A stretch of 64,000 nucleotides of DNA, taken from positions 1-64,000 of the forward strand of contig NZ_QVTE01000051.1 of assembly GCF_003429095.1 (NCBI RefSeq), given 5' to 3'. The notes beneath the pieces are model-generated. The model was not told the origin of the DNA, did no database searches, and worked only from the letters and a program-made list of their open reading frames with translations. Below, piece by piece: positions 16,667-25,435 of the stretch; position 1 is the first letter of the stretch; the number at the start of each line of letters is the position of its first letter. This DNA is from Peribacillus saganii. GTDB taxonomy: Bacteria; Bacillota; Bacilli; Bacillales; DSM-1321. A program made the position numbers and the translations under genes.

Positions 16667-17476
16667 TTAACTCCTGTGAAAGGAGCCTATAACATCAGTT
16701 GTCTCAGTTATGTTTACAAATGCGTTCGGGTCAACTTCGTTTATAAGCAGCCTGACATCGTTTAGTTGATAGCGTGTAATCACAGTCATAAGGATTTTGC
16801 GCCTTTCACCTGAATATGCGCCTTCTCCATCCAGCAGTGTTATTCCCCTGTACAAGTTGGCAAGCAGCTTTGCTTTCATTTCTTCACCTTTTGCTGTTAC
16901 AATCATCAGCGTTAATTTTATATGCTTTGTGTGAATAGTATCAATTACTTTTCCTGTAGCATAGATAGCAAGCAGGGTATTCAAGGCCGCATCCCAGGTA
17001 AATACAAAGCCTGAAATTATGACAACAACCGCATTCATGGAGGATAACAGGGCTCCCAATGGAAAATCCTTTCTCCTAGTCAACAGCATTGCAACGATAT
17101 CAAAGCCTCCGGAAGAACCGGACACGCGAAAAATCAATCCGATGCCAATTCCGGTCAGCACTCCACCAAAAAGCGAGGAAAGAATCGGTTCAGATGAAAT
17201 AGGAATGACTGGAACGATATATAAACTTACGGAAAGTACTACAACAGACAGTATGGTGTAACTAATAAACCGCTTCCCAAGATAGAGGACTCCCAGAATT
17301 AATAAAGGAAGGTTCAACAGGAAATTTAATATCCCTGTGTTAACAGGTGTGATAATCCCAAGCATGATAGCGATTCCGCTTAAGCCGCTGCTTAAGATTT
17401 TATGCGGTATCAAAAATAAGTTATAGGCGATTCCGACGATCACGGAACCAATGATCACAATAAGTATCCTATACAT
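16667..17476 (-). CDS. YitT family membrane protein (DUF161 + DUF2179)
   Basis: A 269-residue protein with five to six membrane segments (DUF161), including the family motif FLIPHKILSSGLSGIAIMLG, and a C-terminal cytoplasmic DUF2179 domain from about residue 190 (KGEEMKAKLL...GEGAYSGERRKILMTVITRYQ). Bacillus genomes carry many paralogues. Their function is uncertain; transport has been proposed. AAAGGAG precedes the ATG. Monocistronic. Confidence 0.9.
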   Translation of the reverse strand: MYRILIVIIGSVIVGIAYNLFLIPHKILSSGLSGIAIMLGIITPVNTGILNFLLNLPLLILGVLYLGKRFISYTILSVVVLSVSLYIVPVIPISSEPILSSLFGGVLTGIGIGLIFRVSGSSGGFDIVAMLLTRRKDFPLGALLSSMNAVVVIISGFVFTWDAALNTLLAIYATGKVIDTIHTKHIKLTLMIVTAKGEEMKAKLLANLYRGITLLDGEGAYSGERRKILMTVITRYQLNDVRLLINEVDPNAFVNITETTDVIGSFHRS

Positions 17477-18062
17477 GGTTTCTCCTTTAATAATCTAGAG
17501 ACTTGTGTAATTTATTATAGTAAAGTTTAATCCTAGAGAAAACATGATTGTTTATTCTAAATATTTGCCTTCATGGCGAAAATGATTTGTTTCGTCTTAA
17601 ATCTTTGATAATAACCTCTGCAATAAACTAAACAAGCCAGAAATTCGAATAACTGCCAATCCTTCAAGAAAAATCACCCCAGCATAGAATGTCTGAGGTG
17701 TCAGGAAGAAGATTTGAGTTGCGGACTCTATATATCTTATGTATTGCATGGACAGATGTATAAACTCTTGTCCGTTGGATTCGAATTTTAAAGAAAACGG
17801 CTTGTGCCCAACCTTATTTACTCATTCATATTATTTTTCAATAATTCCATTTGCTCTTTTAACTGATGCCAGCATATTTCCTCCGAAGTTACTATAAGTA
17901 CAAATGTAAAAAATGACCAATTTCTCATTCTTTTGCATAAACTTAGCCTTATAATGAATATACTTAATCTTTTAAAAATTTTTTATATTTCATTCTGGTA
18001 TCGTTCGAAACAATAGCATATCAACCATGGGCGCCCGCTACTATTAAATAGGGAGGTTTACT
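17477..18062. other. 585-bp intergenic region, no convincing gene
   Basis: A+T-rich. An imperfect hairpin (ACCCCAGCAT...ATGTCTGAGGT near 17677-17701) faces a T-rich minus strand. A 35-codon minus-strand frame at 17831-17938 lacks a ribosome site. No promoter elements could be assigned with confidence. Confidence 0.4.
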
Positions 18063-19028
18063 ATGGAAGCGAATGGATTACACTCAGTGGAACTCAAAGA
18101 ACAAAGATCATTTTTTCAGTGGATAAGTTTTTTCATCCCGTATATCTATACGATAGGAATTATTTTAATTGTCGGATGGATGATCGCCGCATCATCCATA
18201 TTGGGTTATCAAACCATCATGAAGAGTCCTGAAGCATTTTTTTTCCAGAATACCGTTGGGGGACAATCAATAAATAGTAAACATTCGTCATTATCTGGAG
18301 CTTACGATAATAACATGAAGAATACGGTTACTGCTTCAAAAGCGAAAGACACATGGCTAAATACTGTAGTGAAGCCTTTTATTGAACTCCCATTTAACAA
18401 AATAATCTTGCGCGGGTTATTTTTACTGTTGGTATGGATGCTTTTGTTTCTTGTTATTCCTGTTGCTTTTGCACGCTTAAAAAAGTTTAAACTGTTTAAT
18501 CTTGAATTCGAGGTCGAAGATAAAGAACTTGCAGTCATTCAAACCGTTGAAATTTCAGGTGGAAAGGCAAAATTGATGGCCTATTTAACAAGTGACCACG
18601 CTTCCGGAAAAGTTCTTGATTTCTTAACCTCAGATTCCTCCATTATGTATCAAGAGGCGTTGGAGTATTTTTTAAAAGAAATCCAAGTAGGTTATTTTTG
18701 CCACTTTAATTCCGCCTTCTCATTTTCTATTCATATAGGCAATTTTCCGGAAAAACTTATTGATTTAGTGGAGGAATCAAAGGAATCCGGGGAAGCAGTA
18801 GCAAAAAACAAAGTTGATAATGATATAATTTTCAAGAAAAACTATCTTGTTTATCACTTTAGCTTTAATGGAATAGAATTTGTCACTCTGCTTAGCAGTT
18901 ATTCATATCAATTTGATGTATTTGATAAATATCTAATCGGACTGCTGCATAATGTGTTAAATAAAAATGTAGAGAATATTGAATATATGGTCGCACTGAC
19001 CTCTCCAAACAATGTGGAAACCGGATGA
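18063..19028 (+). CDS. Unrecognised two-TM membrane protein with cytoplasmic C-terminal domain
   Basis: A 321-residue protein, well started (GGGAGG 8 bp before ATG). A first membrane helix spans about residues 20-45. A Ser/Asn-rich loop follows, probably extracellular, and a second helix lies at about 115-137. Next come a basic stop-transfer stretch (ARLKKFK) and roughly 180 residues of mixed alpha/beta sequence (about 145-315) containing GVTL-like and YHFSFNGIEFVTLLSS strands. The topology resembles small sensors with a GAF-like output domain, but I recognise no family or catalytic motif. Base composition is A+T-rich. It may be co-transcribed with the small gene 99 bp downstream. Confidence 0.7.
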   Translation: MEANGLHSVELKEQRSFFQWISFFIPYIYTIGIILIVGWMIAASSILGYQTIMKSPEAFFFQNTVGGQSINSKHSSLSGAYDNNMKNTVTASKAKDTWLNTVVKPFIELPFNKIILRGLFLLLVWMLLFLVIPVAFARLKKFKLFNLEFEVEDKELAVIQTVEISGGKAKLMAYLTSDHASGKVLDFLTSDSSIMYQEALEYFLKEIQVGYFCHFNSAFSFSIHIGNFPEKLIDLVEESKESGEAVAKNKVDNDIIFKKNYLVYHFSFNGIEFVTLLSSYSYQFDVFDKYLIGLLHNVLNKNVENIEYMVALTSPNNVETG

Positions 19029-19127
19029 ATCTTCTATTTTGCCTAAGTTTTGTTCCCCCCATTTCTGATTCAATCAGTCTTTCAAAAATGGAGAGTCTTC
19101 GGCTGGAAATGCAAAAGGAGTGAAGGA

Positions 19128-19301
19128 ATGTCAACAAAGATTAAGACTCCCATACTTAACAAAGCTGTCAAAGAAAGAGCAGCAAAGAAATTAAAACAAG
19201 GCAAAGCTTCAAAGGCACCGGCAGTAACCGGAAGTATTGTACAACCCATTCATATAAGCAAGAATGATCCAATAGTCAGGAAAATGCTTGGCCATGTTTA
19301 G
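19128..19301 (+). CDS. Small basic protein, 57 aa, unrecognised
   Basis: ATG at 19128 is preceded by AAAGGAGTGAAGG, a strong site, and the upstream part of the longer frame looks non-coding. The product is Lys-rich (KAVKERAAKKLKQGKASK), has no membrane segment, and ends DPIVRKMLGHV. It may be expressed with the preceding membrane protein. Function unknown. Confidence 0.6.
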   Translation: MSTKIKTPILNKAVKERAAKKLKQGKASKAPAVTGSIVQPIHISKNDPIVRKMLGHV

Positions 19302-19354
19302 TACAAACTTGTTCTGCTAATGAATTTTCAAACGAAAATATACCATGCGGGTTA

Positions 19355-19525
19355 TCACTGGTTCCTCAAAGATTTTGCATACTTTTTAGCCATTTGCTGC
19401 ATAATCATTGAGCTTCCAACAAGGTCGGCTGGTTGTTTCACAGCCAAGTCCCTTAGGTTTATATCGCTTAATTCTTTGAACCTCTCTCCCTTTCGATATT
19501 TCCTGTAGATCTCAATCATCCTCAA
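19355..19525 (-). CDS. Small basic protein, 56 aa, unrecognised
   Basis: A minus-strand frame with coherent protein-like composition: MIEIYRKYRKGERFKELS, then RDLAVKQPADLVGSSM, ending AKKYAKSLRNQ. The TTG at 19525 has AAAGGG 8 bp upstream. An ATG two codons later and a GTG at 19534 are alternatives. The sequence is helical and charged, suggesting a regulatory or DNA/RNA-binding miniprotein, but no family is recognised. Confidence 0.45.
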   Translation of the reverse strand: MRMIEIYRKYRKGERFKELSDINLRDLAVKQPADLVGSSMIMQQMAKKYAKSLRNQ

Positions 19526-20166
19526 TTCATTCACCCTTTCATTAACAGGGTTTCTGCTCTGTCAGCAGACCTGATATTAATTTATGAATTAAACAGATTA
19601 CTGTGCTCAAAAATAGTCATTCAATTATATTATTTTACGACATAAAGTGGGCAAGTGGAATTCACACCATCATATTATGTGATACATTTTCGAGGAAAAC
19701 CACTTTATTGCGCTAAATCTCCCCATAACGATTGATCTGCATATTCCCATTTTGCGAATTCACAATAATTTGGTCCGGATTTTCTTCCAGTACAATACTC
19801 GTAATTTTATTTGGAAATTAATTAAGACTATACTTGTCTGCCTGAAGCATTTGCAATACTAAATCAATACTGAGACACTGATTAATTCAAAGCTGATTAC
19901 CCCATAATAGGTCCGGGACGCCTGAAGCTCACCATCATAAACCCCCATCCAATTATATCAGCTCATCCTGTTTTGCAAGCGTAATCGCGGTTTTCAACTC
20001 TTTTTTTGCTTAACTCACGTTCATCGCATTGATTCTTCAGCATGCCGTTACCATAGAAATCATTCCCCACCCCTGGCTATAAGCTTAATATAAACATTTT
20101 ATGAAGCAATGCTGTACACAAAATGTGTATGTAGTTCTGGAGAGCCTTTCTTTGTATTGGACCGAT
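19526..20166. other. 640-bp region with fragments of decayed coding sequence
   Basis: Minus-strand frames give short coherent pieces. One is IVNSQNGNMQINRYGEI followed by a stop (around 19725-19775), preceded by SIVLEENPDQ; another is YDGELQASRTYYGVISF near 19885-19945. They read like remnants of a secreted or DUF4097-like repeat protein, but no family can be assigned. A TCTGCT/AGCAGA hairpin lies near 19550-19572. Confidence 0.3.
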
Positions 20167-20592
20167 TTAGTTAATTTGTGTTGACACTTCACCGTTTATT
20201 GAGTAACTCATTGTTATTTTTGCATTTATCGAATTGGAAACGGAACAATACGTATCTCTAGAAAGCTTAATCGCCCTGACTACCTTCTCCTCAGGAAGCT
20301 CCCCTTCAAGCACGTAATGAATATGAACATTGGTAAAGCGCTTTGGATTTTCATCTGCCCGGTCAGCTTCCATTTCGATAGAGAAATTTGTCGGGTTTAA
20401 GCGCATTTTTGTTAAAATTAAAATGATATCAATACCTGTACAGCCCGCTACTGCATTTAATAATAATTCTGTAGGTCTTGGTCCGCTATTTGTTCCTCCT
20501 GCTTCCGGTGCTGCATCCATTTGAATAGAGTGGCCGGATGGAGTGGTGCTTGTAAATGCCATTTGTTCTTGCCAAGTAATTGTTGTCTTCAA
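20167..20592 (-). CDS. OsmC family peroxiredoxin-like protein (YhfA type)
   Basis: A 141-residue OsmC-fold protein, a thiol peroxidase family that reduces organic hydroperoxides. Both redox cysteines are present, in NAVAGCTGIDI (near residue 51) and DTYCSVSNS (near 115), as are the family blocks PEAGGTNSGPRPTELLLNA and VLEGELPEEKVVRAI. TTG 20592 (MKTTITWQEQMAF) is preferred because AAAGG lies 10 bp upstream; the ATG at 20601 would overlap that site. Monocistronic. Confidence 0.87.
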   Translation of the reverse strand: MKTTITWQEQMAFTSTTPSGHSIQMDAAPEAGGTNSGPRPTELLLNAVAGCTGIDIILILTKMRLNPTNFSIEMEADRADENPKRFTNVHIHYVLEGELPEEKVVRAIKLSRDTYCSVSNSINAKITMSYSINGEVSTQIN

Positions 20593-20716
20593 ATCTCTCA
20601 TTCCTTTCTATAACCAGGCTCAATCCGAAATAAACACTATGACTAATGCTTATAATATGAACGTTGCTTCCTTTGTTTATTATTGTTTTTTAAAAAAACT
20701 CTGTTAAATCTAACCC

Positions 20717-20773
20717 TTGACCTTTTTTATTTATAAAAATATAATCGCTTTCATATAGTAACTAAGTTATTAT
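20717..20773 (+). promoter_or_regulatory. catE promoter with palindromic operator
   Basis: TTGACC (20717-20722), 17 bp, TATAAT (20740-20745) is a near-consensus sigma-A promoter. A 19-bp near-palindrome, ATAGTAACT-A-AGTTATTAT (20755-20773), covers the expected start of transcription. The AGTAACT half-site is of the kind bound by YodB/CatR-type quinone- and diamide-sensing repressors, which control catE in B. subtilis. The regulator gene is not in this window. Confidence 0.75.
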
Positions 20774-20826
20774 TTTATTTTATACAATTACAAGCTGCCG
20801 CAGATTTCGGCAAGGAGGATAAATTC

Positions 20827-21681
20827 ATGAAATTTCAAAGCTATCCAAACACTTTTGTCAGCCACGTTAGCTTAATTGTAACTGATATTAAGCGCTCACT
20901 TTCATATTACAAAGATATTATCGGTTTTCAAGTCCTGAATGAGACATCACAAAAAGCAATATTGACGGCGGATGGTATCACGCCCTTACTGACTATCGAA
21001 CAACCTGAAAATGTATCGGCAAAGCAGCAGAGGACAACAGGCTTATATCATTTTGCCCTTTTGTTGCCAAACCGCTCCGACTTAGGATCAGTGCTATACC
21101 ATTTCCTTCAGATCGGCTATCCGCTGCAAGGAGCCTCTGACCATCTGGTAAGTGAAGCAATATATCTTGCGGATCCGGATGGCAATGGAATTGAGATCTA
21201 TGCTGACCGTCCATCAAATACCTGGAAGTGGGAAAACGGACAGGTATCAATGACAACTGAACGCCTCGATGCTGAGAGCCTTCTTGCTGAAGGACAGGGA
21301 AAGACATGGAAAGGACTTCCGAAGGAGACCGTTATGGGGCATATACATCTTCATGTTTCCGAGCTTAAAAAAACTGAGGAATTTTATTGTAAAGGTTTAG
21401 GTTTTGATGTTGTAACCCGCTATGGCGGACAGGCGCTTTTCATCTCCACTGGCAGCTATCATCACCATATCGGATTGAATACATGGAATGGTATAGGTGC
21501 CCCTACCCCTAACGAAAACAGTGTTGGGCTTAGATGGTTCTCCTTAGTCCTTCCGAATGAAGCGAAAAGACTTGAGGTAACGGAGCAGCTACAAAAGATT
21601 GGTGCCAGCGTGGACAATGAGAACGGTACCTGGATAACCCGCGACCCATCAGGAAATACCATTCATTTGCTGGTAATCTAA
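20827..21681 (+). CDS. catE: Catechol-2,3-dioxygenase CatE (VOC family)
   Basis: Extradiol ring cleavage of catechols; protects Bacillus against catechol and quinone stress. The 284-residue protein has two vicinal-oxygen-chelate modules (about 10-125 and 168-284), starting with FVSHVSLIVTDIKRSLSYY and MGHIHLHVSELKKTEEFY. Likely Fe ligands are His in the second module (HIHLHV), His in YHHHIGLN and Glu near the end of a module. AAGGAGGAT precedes ATG. In B. subtilis catE follows catD; here it stands alone behind its own promoter and operator. Confidence 0.9.
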   Translation: MKFQSYPNTFVSHVSLIVTDIKRSLSYYKDIIGFQVLNETSQKAILTADGITPLLTIEQPENVSAKQQRTTGLYHFALLLPNRSDLGSVLYHFLQIGYPLQGASDHLVSEAIYLADPDGNGIEIYADRPSNTWKWENGQVSMTTERLDAESLLAEGQGKTWKGLPKETVMGHIHLHVSELKKTEEFYCKGLGFDVVTRYGGQALFISTGSYHHHIGLNTWNGIGAPTPNENSVGLRWFSLVLPNEAKRLEVTEQLQKIGASVDNENGTWITRDPSGNTIHLLVI

Positions 21682-21702
21682 ATTCCTTAAACGCACACAA
21701 AT

Positions 21703-21777
21703 GCTGGAGCTAGAGATGGACACTCTACTTTAGTTATCCACAACTTTTACCATCTAATAATTTCCTGCCAAAAGAAC
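21703..21777. repeat. Second copy of the GCTGGAGCTAGAG intergenic repeat
   Basis: Aligns by eye with 8424-8502 over about 75 bp: GCTGGAGCTAGAGAT, then ACAACT, then TATAATT-like and CCTNCCA blocks occur in the same order and spacing. Roughly three quarters of the positions agree. Only the right end of the repeat seen at 8101-8502 is present. Confidence 0.65.
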
Positions 21778-21811
21778 AAAAACAGGCCTCATGCTATATG
21801 TGGCCTGTTTT
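21777..21811. terminator. Bidirectional terminator between catE and ppiB
   Basis: AAACAGGCC and GGCCTGTTT pair around 13 nt with T on the plus side and A-rich sequence on the other, serving both convergent genes. Confidence 0.75.
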
Positions 21812-21822
21812 GCATAGATTTA

Positions 21823-22263
21823 TTATTCTTCGTCAAATACTTCTACTTTTTCCATTACATCGCCGTTTTTCATGCTGCGAGCAGCTTCCAGTCCGGAAGT
21901 CACTTTTCCAAACACTGTATGAACGCCATTTAAATGCGGCTGCGGCTCGTGAACGATGAAGAATTGGCTGCCGCCAGTATCTTTGCCAGCATGAGCCATA
22001 GATAAAGAACCAGCCTCATGTTTGTGCGGATTGCCTTCTGTTTCACATTTGATAGAATAGCCTGGGCCACCAGCACCAGTTCCAGTTGGGTCTCCACCCT
22101 GGCTTACGAAACCAGGAATAACGCGGTGAAACGTTACGTCATTGTAAAAGCCTTCGTTAGCCAGTTTTTCAAAGTTAGCCACTGTGCCAGGAGCTTCGTT
22201 CGGATAAAGTTCGAATTCGATCTTTTCGCCGTTTTTCATTTGTATGTATCCCTTTTTAGCCAT
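21823..22263 (-). CDS. ppiB: Peptidyl-prolyl cis-trans isomerase B (cyclophilin)
   Basis: A 146-residue cytoplasmic cyclophilin that speeds proline isomerisation during folding. Active-site blocks are clear: [38 protein letters not shown] and [18 protein letters not shown] 22263 fits the AAAGGAG site 9 bp upstream; the ATG at 22272 would be too close to it. Monocistronic. Confidence 0.95.
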   Translation of the reverse strand: MAKKGYIQMKNGEKIEFELYPNEAPGTVANFEKLANEGFYNDVTFHRVIPGFVSQGGDPTGTGAGGPGYSIKCETEGNPHKHEAGSLSMAHAGKDTGGSQFFIVHEPQPHLNGVHTVFGKVTSGLEAARSMKNGDVMEKVEVFDEE

Positions 22264-22434
22264 TAAAACCATCTCCTTTTGATAAAAAAGCTCAATCCCT
22301 ATATTAGCATTTTTTTTAGCTGAAAGAAAAGCATGACAACTTTTTTAGTCCCACTTTTCCATTTTGCATGTCATATTCATTTAACTTTCACAGTATTTTA
22401 GAAATAATCTTAAGATTTTCCGAGCACCCACGGC

Positions 22435-22875
22435 TCAATCTCCTGTGTAAAAGCAATTATGTGTGTTTCCAAGTAGTTTTCCATCTTGATATGGTCTTCC
22501 TTGATCAGTTTTTTGGATCATGGTTTCAAATAATTCATCCATCATAGTCTTCATCCGTTTTCCACGGAATTCGTTTATGGTACGGTAGTCGGGCTGTTGC
22601 ATGGCCGCCAGTTGTTCGAGTCACGGCAGGAGTAAACCTTTTAGGAATAGCCAAACAGGATGACCTTTAGCATCATTTTTAGGATGGAATGGTGTCCTTC
22701 CGCCACCGGAGTAATGGGAGAATAATTTTTCATTCGGAATGGATTCAACCATTTCATCTATCAAACTGGCTGCATGGTGAGAAGGTAGCAGTTCGTTGAT
22801 TTCAAAGATGACTTGGACCTGGTGGTTATTGTAGGGTTGGAATATAGGAGCAATATGTTCTCTTGGAAGCAGCAT
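22435..22875 (-). mobile_element. IS1182-type transposase remnant
   Basis: Minus-strand reading starts MLLPREHIAPIFQPYNNHQ, continues MVESIPNEKLFSHYSGGG and stops at 22621. After a frame change it resumes as AAMQQPDYRTINEFRGKR then MKTMMDELFETMIQ and stops at 22435. Both blocks match the N-terminal part of IS1182-family transposases. The catalytic DDE region is absent, so the gene is truncated and frameshifted. The sequence between the ORF and the palindrome at 23032-23080 looks like the rest of the element's upstream end, including a GACGGT-stem hairpin near 22963-23011. Confidence 0.75.
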
Positions 22876-23031
22876 TTTCTTCTTTCACCTCTAGTGGAAG
22901 CGTGGTTTGCGCAGTATAAATTTCAGTAGTAGTCAAAAGATTGCTCATAAAAAACCGTCCTTTCCGGAGTGTTTATGTGGTAAGTTACTCTTTACAGGAA
23001 GAGACGGTTTTTTTTGGTTTTTTAATAGAAA

Positions 23032-23080
23032 AAGGAGCTGTCCCGAAAGTCGGTGTAACCGACTTTCGGGACAGCTCCTT
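23032..23080. repeat. Perfect 23-bp inverted repeat, probable IS end or junction
   Basis: Two 23-nt arms (AAGGAGCTGTCCCGAAAGTC onwards) pair without mismatch around GTA. The GCTGTCCCGAAAGT type of sequence is common at ends of Bacillus IS elements, so this may be the terminal repeat of the adjacent IS1182-type remnant, either naturally palindromic or created by fusion of two ends. It could also act as a terminator, since T-rich sequence follows on both sides. Confidence 0.6.
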
Positions 23081-23135
23081 TATATTTGTATTTACTTGGT
23101 ATTAGCCAATAAAAATCTGCATGCTCAATTTTCCG

Positions 23136-24401
23136 CTATTTTATAACCAAAAGATTATTGCGGACAAATAACCAATTTTGCGGAAATGAAAGAGCCAAAT
23201 GCCAGTAGGTCATGCCGGCTAAATCATATGAGTCCATTAGTCTGTATTTAGCGATGATGCTCCTGATATCTTCAAACCAGACAATATGCTGAATATTATT
23301 TTCGCTGTAGCGGTACCATGGTGTAGCTTGTGCAGCAGAAAATTTGATGGTTACTCCCTTGCTGATGGCTAAATTTTGTGCAGCCAGAACGGCTCGGGAT
23401 GTGACCTTATTAGATGGAAGCGCCCAGTCATAGCTGTATAATGGCATTGCAGCCTGGATTTTCCCTGGTGGAATTCTCGAAACGGAGTAAATGAGCACCT
23501 GTTCCATCCAGTCAACTGGTGTTATTGGATTTGGCGGACCTCCAACATAGCCATACTCGATGGTCATAACCGCCACCAGATCAGCCACCTGCCCTATCGC
23601 CCGATAATCATGCCCCCCTGTAATAGGGTTTTGGGGCTGGTCAGATGTTTTTGCATGAATATTTACATGAAGCAACTTTGGAGCAATTGCAGCCTTCAGT
23701 TCACGCAAAAACAGTACAAAGTCACCTCTGTTTGCAGGGGGAACGTATTCGAAGTCGACGCTCACACCCGCATAGTTTTTCTGGCGGACAAATGATGCAA
23801 CACTACTAGCCAAATTCCTTCTGTATTGTGTATTGCCAAGAACGGTTCCAACAAGAGGCCCATTAAAAGTCCCATTTTGGATATTCCTGATCATAAGAAG
23901 CGGATTTACATTTAACTGCCTACAACTTGTGATAATTGGTCTATCTTCTGCCTGGGCAATAGCAGTACCCTGTTCTGTAAACGTATAAGCAACTATAGCT
24001 GCATAGCTTAAAGAAGGGGCTGCTTCTGCGAGATTAGGTGTTATTGTCCCATCAGCGCGCGGAAGAATGAATCCGAGCGTAGTCACCTGTTTTTTGTATG
24101 GCGAAGGAATCTCAATTACCCTTCCTGTAACCAATGCGCTGGCCTCCACTCCAGGATTGGCAGCCAATATTTGGTCGACAGTTGTGCCATATCGCCTGGA
24201 AACACTCCAAAGAGTATCACCTGGCTTAATTCTGTACCCTCGATTAAGATGCTTCCGTTCCGGGATATATAGAGCAAGTCCTGGAACTATACCCGATGGC
24301 GATGGCAGTCCGTTTGCAGCAACAATATTCTCTACAGAAACATTATAGCGTTTAGAAATAGCCCATAAAGTATCCCCGTATTTAACGACATGTACCGCCA
24401 T
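23136..24401 (-). CDS. LysM-GH18 cortex-lytic-type glucosaminidase (YaaH/SleL-like)
   Basis: A 421-residue protein: two LysM peptidoglycan-binding modules (about 2-47 and 54-99; VVKYGDTLWAISKRYNV and IKPGDTLWSVSRRYGT) followed by a GH18 domain (about 108-421). The GH18 active strand reads AGVSVDFEYVPP, keeping the essential Asp and Glu of DxE. Relatives YaaH and SleL are spore-coat-associated N-acetylglucosaminidases that degrade cortex fragments during germination. There is no signal peptide, as expected for proteins made in the mother cell. AAAGGGTG precedes ATG. Confidence 0.9.
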   Translation of the reverse strand: MAVHVVKYGDTLWAISKRYNVSVENIVAANGLPSPSGIVPGLALYIPERKHLNRGYRIKPGDTLWSVSRRYGTTVDQILAANPGVEASALVTGRVIEIPSPYKKQVTTLGFILPRADGTITPNLAEAAPSLSYAAIVAYTFTEQGTAIAQAEDRPIITSCRQLNVNPLLMIRNIQNGTFNGPLVGTVLGNTQYRRNLASSVASFVRQKNYAGVSVDFEYVPPANRGDFVLFLRELKAAIAPKLLHVNIHAKTSDQPQNPITGGHDYRAIGQVADLVAVMTIEYGYVGGPPNPITPVDWMEQVLIYSVSRIPPGKIQAAMPLYSYDWALPSNKVTSRAVLAAQNLAISKGVTIKFSAAQATPWYRYSENNIQHIVWFEDIRSIIAKYRLMDSYDLAGMTYWHLALSFPQNWLFVRNNLLVIK

Positions 24402-24493
24402 ACCACCACACCCTTTTCACATATACTTAATAAAAGCATATGGGGCATGATGGCGATTCTATTACTTAATCCCTTAAGAATACCTTAAGTTTG

Positions 24494-25246
24494 CTAAATG
24501 AATTCTTTGATATCGTAAAATTTTCCGTTTTCAATCTCAGACTGATGGATTAATTCGTACAGTTTTTCCGAAACTAATTCAGGAGTCCTGAGTAACCCTT
24601 GCTCTTTATAGCCCTTAAAGATGGCTGAATCAGCAAAGTCTCTTTCCTCGGCTGTCCTAATTTTTTCCTGCATACCAGTATCCATAATCCCTGGTGAAAA
24701 AGAAACGATACTTGCGGGAAATTTTGCTGATTTTTGTTCTAATGCTGCTGTTCGGGTAAACATTTCAAGCCCTGCTTTTGTACTGCAGTAAGCTGACCAC
24801 CCGCTGATCGGCCTTACCGCTGCACCGGATGAGACATTAACAACTACCTTTTTCAGATCCTTTTTTTCAAGCTGTGATATAAAAAGATTCGACAGCAGAA
24901 CAGGCGCGAGAAAATTCAGGTTCATGCTTTTCTCCAGAATCTCCCTGTCTAATTGACCTGCAGGTTTAATTGGGTCTATCATCCCGGCATTATTAATTAA
25001 GTAAACCTCTTTAGAGGCGTAATGGAAATAAGAACTTATCTGGGAAGCAGCTTTTTGGGCTTCTTCAGGAACGCTTAAATCAACTTCTATGTATATCACT
25101 TTGGAGCCTGTTATTTTTGCAAAATCCTTAAATTCCTGGCTAAAAGAACGTGCGAGAAGAATACAGCAGTTCCCCTCCTTCATGCATTGTTCTGCAAGGC
25201 CTTTCCCCAATCCTTTTGAAGCACCAGTGATAATATATGTTTTCAT
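24494..25246 (-). CDS. yueD: YueD-like short-chain dehydrogenase (benzil reductase type)
   Basis: A 250-residue NADPH-dependent SDR. TGASKGLGKGLA is the nucleotide site, NNAG follows, and the catalytic residues are Ser in VVNVSSGAA and YCSTK. The ending NGKFYDIKEFI and the block SFSPGIMDTGMQ match B. subtilis YueD, a sepiapterin-reductase-like benzil reductase. The natural substrate is unclear. AAAAGGAG precedes ATG; monocistronic. Confidence 0.88.
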   Translation of the reverse strand: MKTYIITGASKGLGKGLAEQCMKEGNCCILLARSFSQEFKDFAKITGSKVIYIEVDLSVPEEAQKAASQISSYFHYASKEVYLINNAGMIDPIKPAGQLDREILEKSMNLNFLAPVLLSNLFISQLEKKDLKKVVVNVSSGAAVRPISGWSAYCSTKAGLEMFTRTAALEQKSAKFPASIVSFSPGIMDTGMQEKIRTAEERDFADSAIFKGYKEQGLLRTPELVSEKLYELIHQSEIENGKFYDIKEFI

Positions 25247-25435
25247 TGTCCCAACTCCTTTTATTTCTATAATATGGCTATTTTCACTTTATCATAATAA
25301 ATGTTTTATTCTAAGTAATTGAACTAGTGACAAGGAAAAGGAAATTTTTCGAATTATTTTTCCCGAAATATTCTTACACTTCAGATATTTGTCGTATATA
25401 CTTATTTTTACAAAGAGTTTAAAAAGAGGTGCAAC

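Noticed and set aside
17831-17938. 35-codon minus-strand ORF
   Set aside because: No ribosome site, very short, composition uninformative.
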